A DNA stretch of 5,226 nt. Source: Deltaproteobacteria bacterium. GTDB taxonomy: Bacteria > Bdellovibrionota > O2-12-FULL-43-9 > JACQJE01. Below the pieces are notes generated by a model. The model was not told the DNA's origin. It ran no database searches and saw only the letters and a list, made by a program, of their open reading frames with translations. The position numbers and the translations under genes were made by a program. Positions 5,182 to 5,226 of the stretch are shown piece after piece (within the stretch, counting starts at the first letter, position 1; every line of letters starts with the position of its first letter). Where the stretch lies: positions 1 to 5,226 of the forward strand of contig JACQJE010000170.1 in NCBI GenBank assembly GCA_016205125.1, in the 5' to 3' direction.

Positions 5182-5226
5182 GTCATTCTGAGTGCAGCGT
5201 GTCATCTGGAGCGCAGCGAGTCATCC
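5182..5226. repeat. Degenerate 19-bp tandem repeat at the right edge (GTCATTCTGAG-type)
   Basis: Unit 1 (5182-5200, GTCATTCTGAGTGCAGCGT) and unit 2 (5201-5219, GTCATCTGGAGCGCAGCGA) match at 14 of 19 positions, and a third copy begins GTCATCC at 5220 and runs off the window. The unit resembles the GTCATTCTGAGCG-AGCGAA family of short dispersed intergenic repeats found in many bacterial genomes. The repeat may continue beyond the edge. There is no constant repeat/variable spacer layout, so it is not CRISPR. Confidence 0.6.

Larger units (their letters stand above)
4958..5226. other. Gene-free tail with repeat-like sequence
   Basis: No convincing reading frame with a ribosome binding site is present on either strand in these 269 bases. 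The stretch begins AT-rich, shows no clear hairpin-plus-T terminator for the upstream operon, and contains the GGGGTCAGAC-type element, a small dyad and the tandem repeat listed separately. The pyrimidine-rich part at about 5110-5145 has no recognisable signal. A direct repeat GATATTTT occurs at 5066-5073 and 5095-5102, probably by chance in AT-rich DNA. Confidence 0.6.

Noticed and set aside
5182..5226. CRISPR array
   Set aside because: Units are adjacent and degenerate, with no spacers of constant length and no cas genes.

Overview
The window looks like a piece of a diderm (Gram-negative-type) bacterial chromosome with moderate base composition. The main evidence is an outer-membrane porin with a signal peptide and a C-terminal phenylalanine. 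The other genes (single-domain receiver, VTT-domain membrane protein, radical SAM enzyme, small membrane proteins) are too widespread to fix a phylum, so I leave the lineage open.

Left half, minus strand: three genes read leftwards from about 2084. They are a radical SAM protein with an extra C-terminal cysteine set, a TVP38/TMEM64 (VTT-domain) inner-membrane protein whose start overlaps the radical SAM stop by 4 bases, and, after a 104-base gap, a CheY/DivK-type single-domain response regulator cut by the left edge. The first two are almost certainly cotranscribed. The regulator may be in the same transcript or have its own promoter.

Centre: a 110-base intergenic region at 2085-2194 separates this group from a plus-strand group and carries candidate promoters in both directions. 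The first plus gene is a small polytopic membrane protein (DUF6789-like by appearance). It is followed by a perfect 14-bp inverted repeat with a T-tract that should act as its terminator.

Right half, plus strand: an OprP/OprO-type (phosphate-selective porin family) outer-membrane protein is followed, 9 bases later, by a four-helix membrane protein of unknown function. A three-helix membrane protein of unknown function comes 31 bases after that. The tight spacing suggests an operon joining one outer-membrane pore to two inner-membrane proteins. The two small proteins carry conserved-looking features (histidines near membrane segments, PVGPLSGK and FPPFFE motifs), and I know of no assigned role for them.

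The last 269 bases hold no gene. They contain a TGGGGTCAGAC-type stretch, a perfect 7-bp dyad and, at the edge, a partly degenerate 19-bp tandem repeat that looks like a dispersed intergenic repeat. No tRNA, rRNA, CRISPR array or intact mobile element was seen. The most interesting parts are the porin/membrane-protein trio, the radical SAM protein of unknown substrate, and a receiver domain whose usual switch Thr/Ser is methionine.
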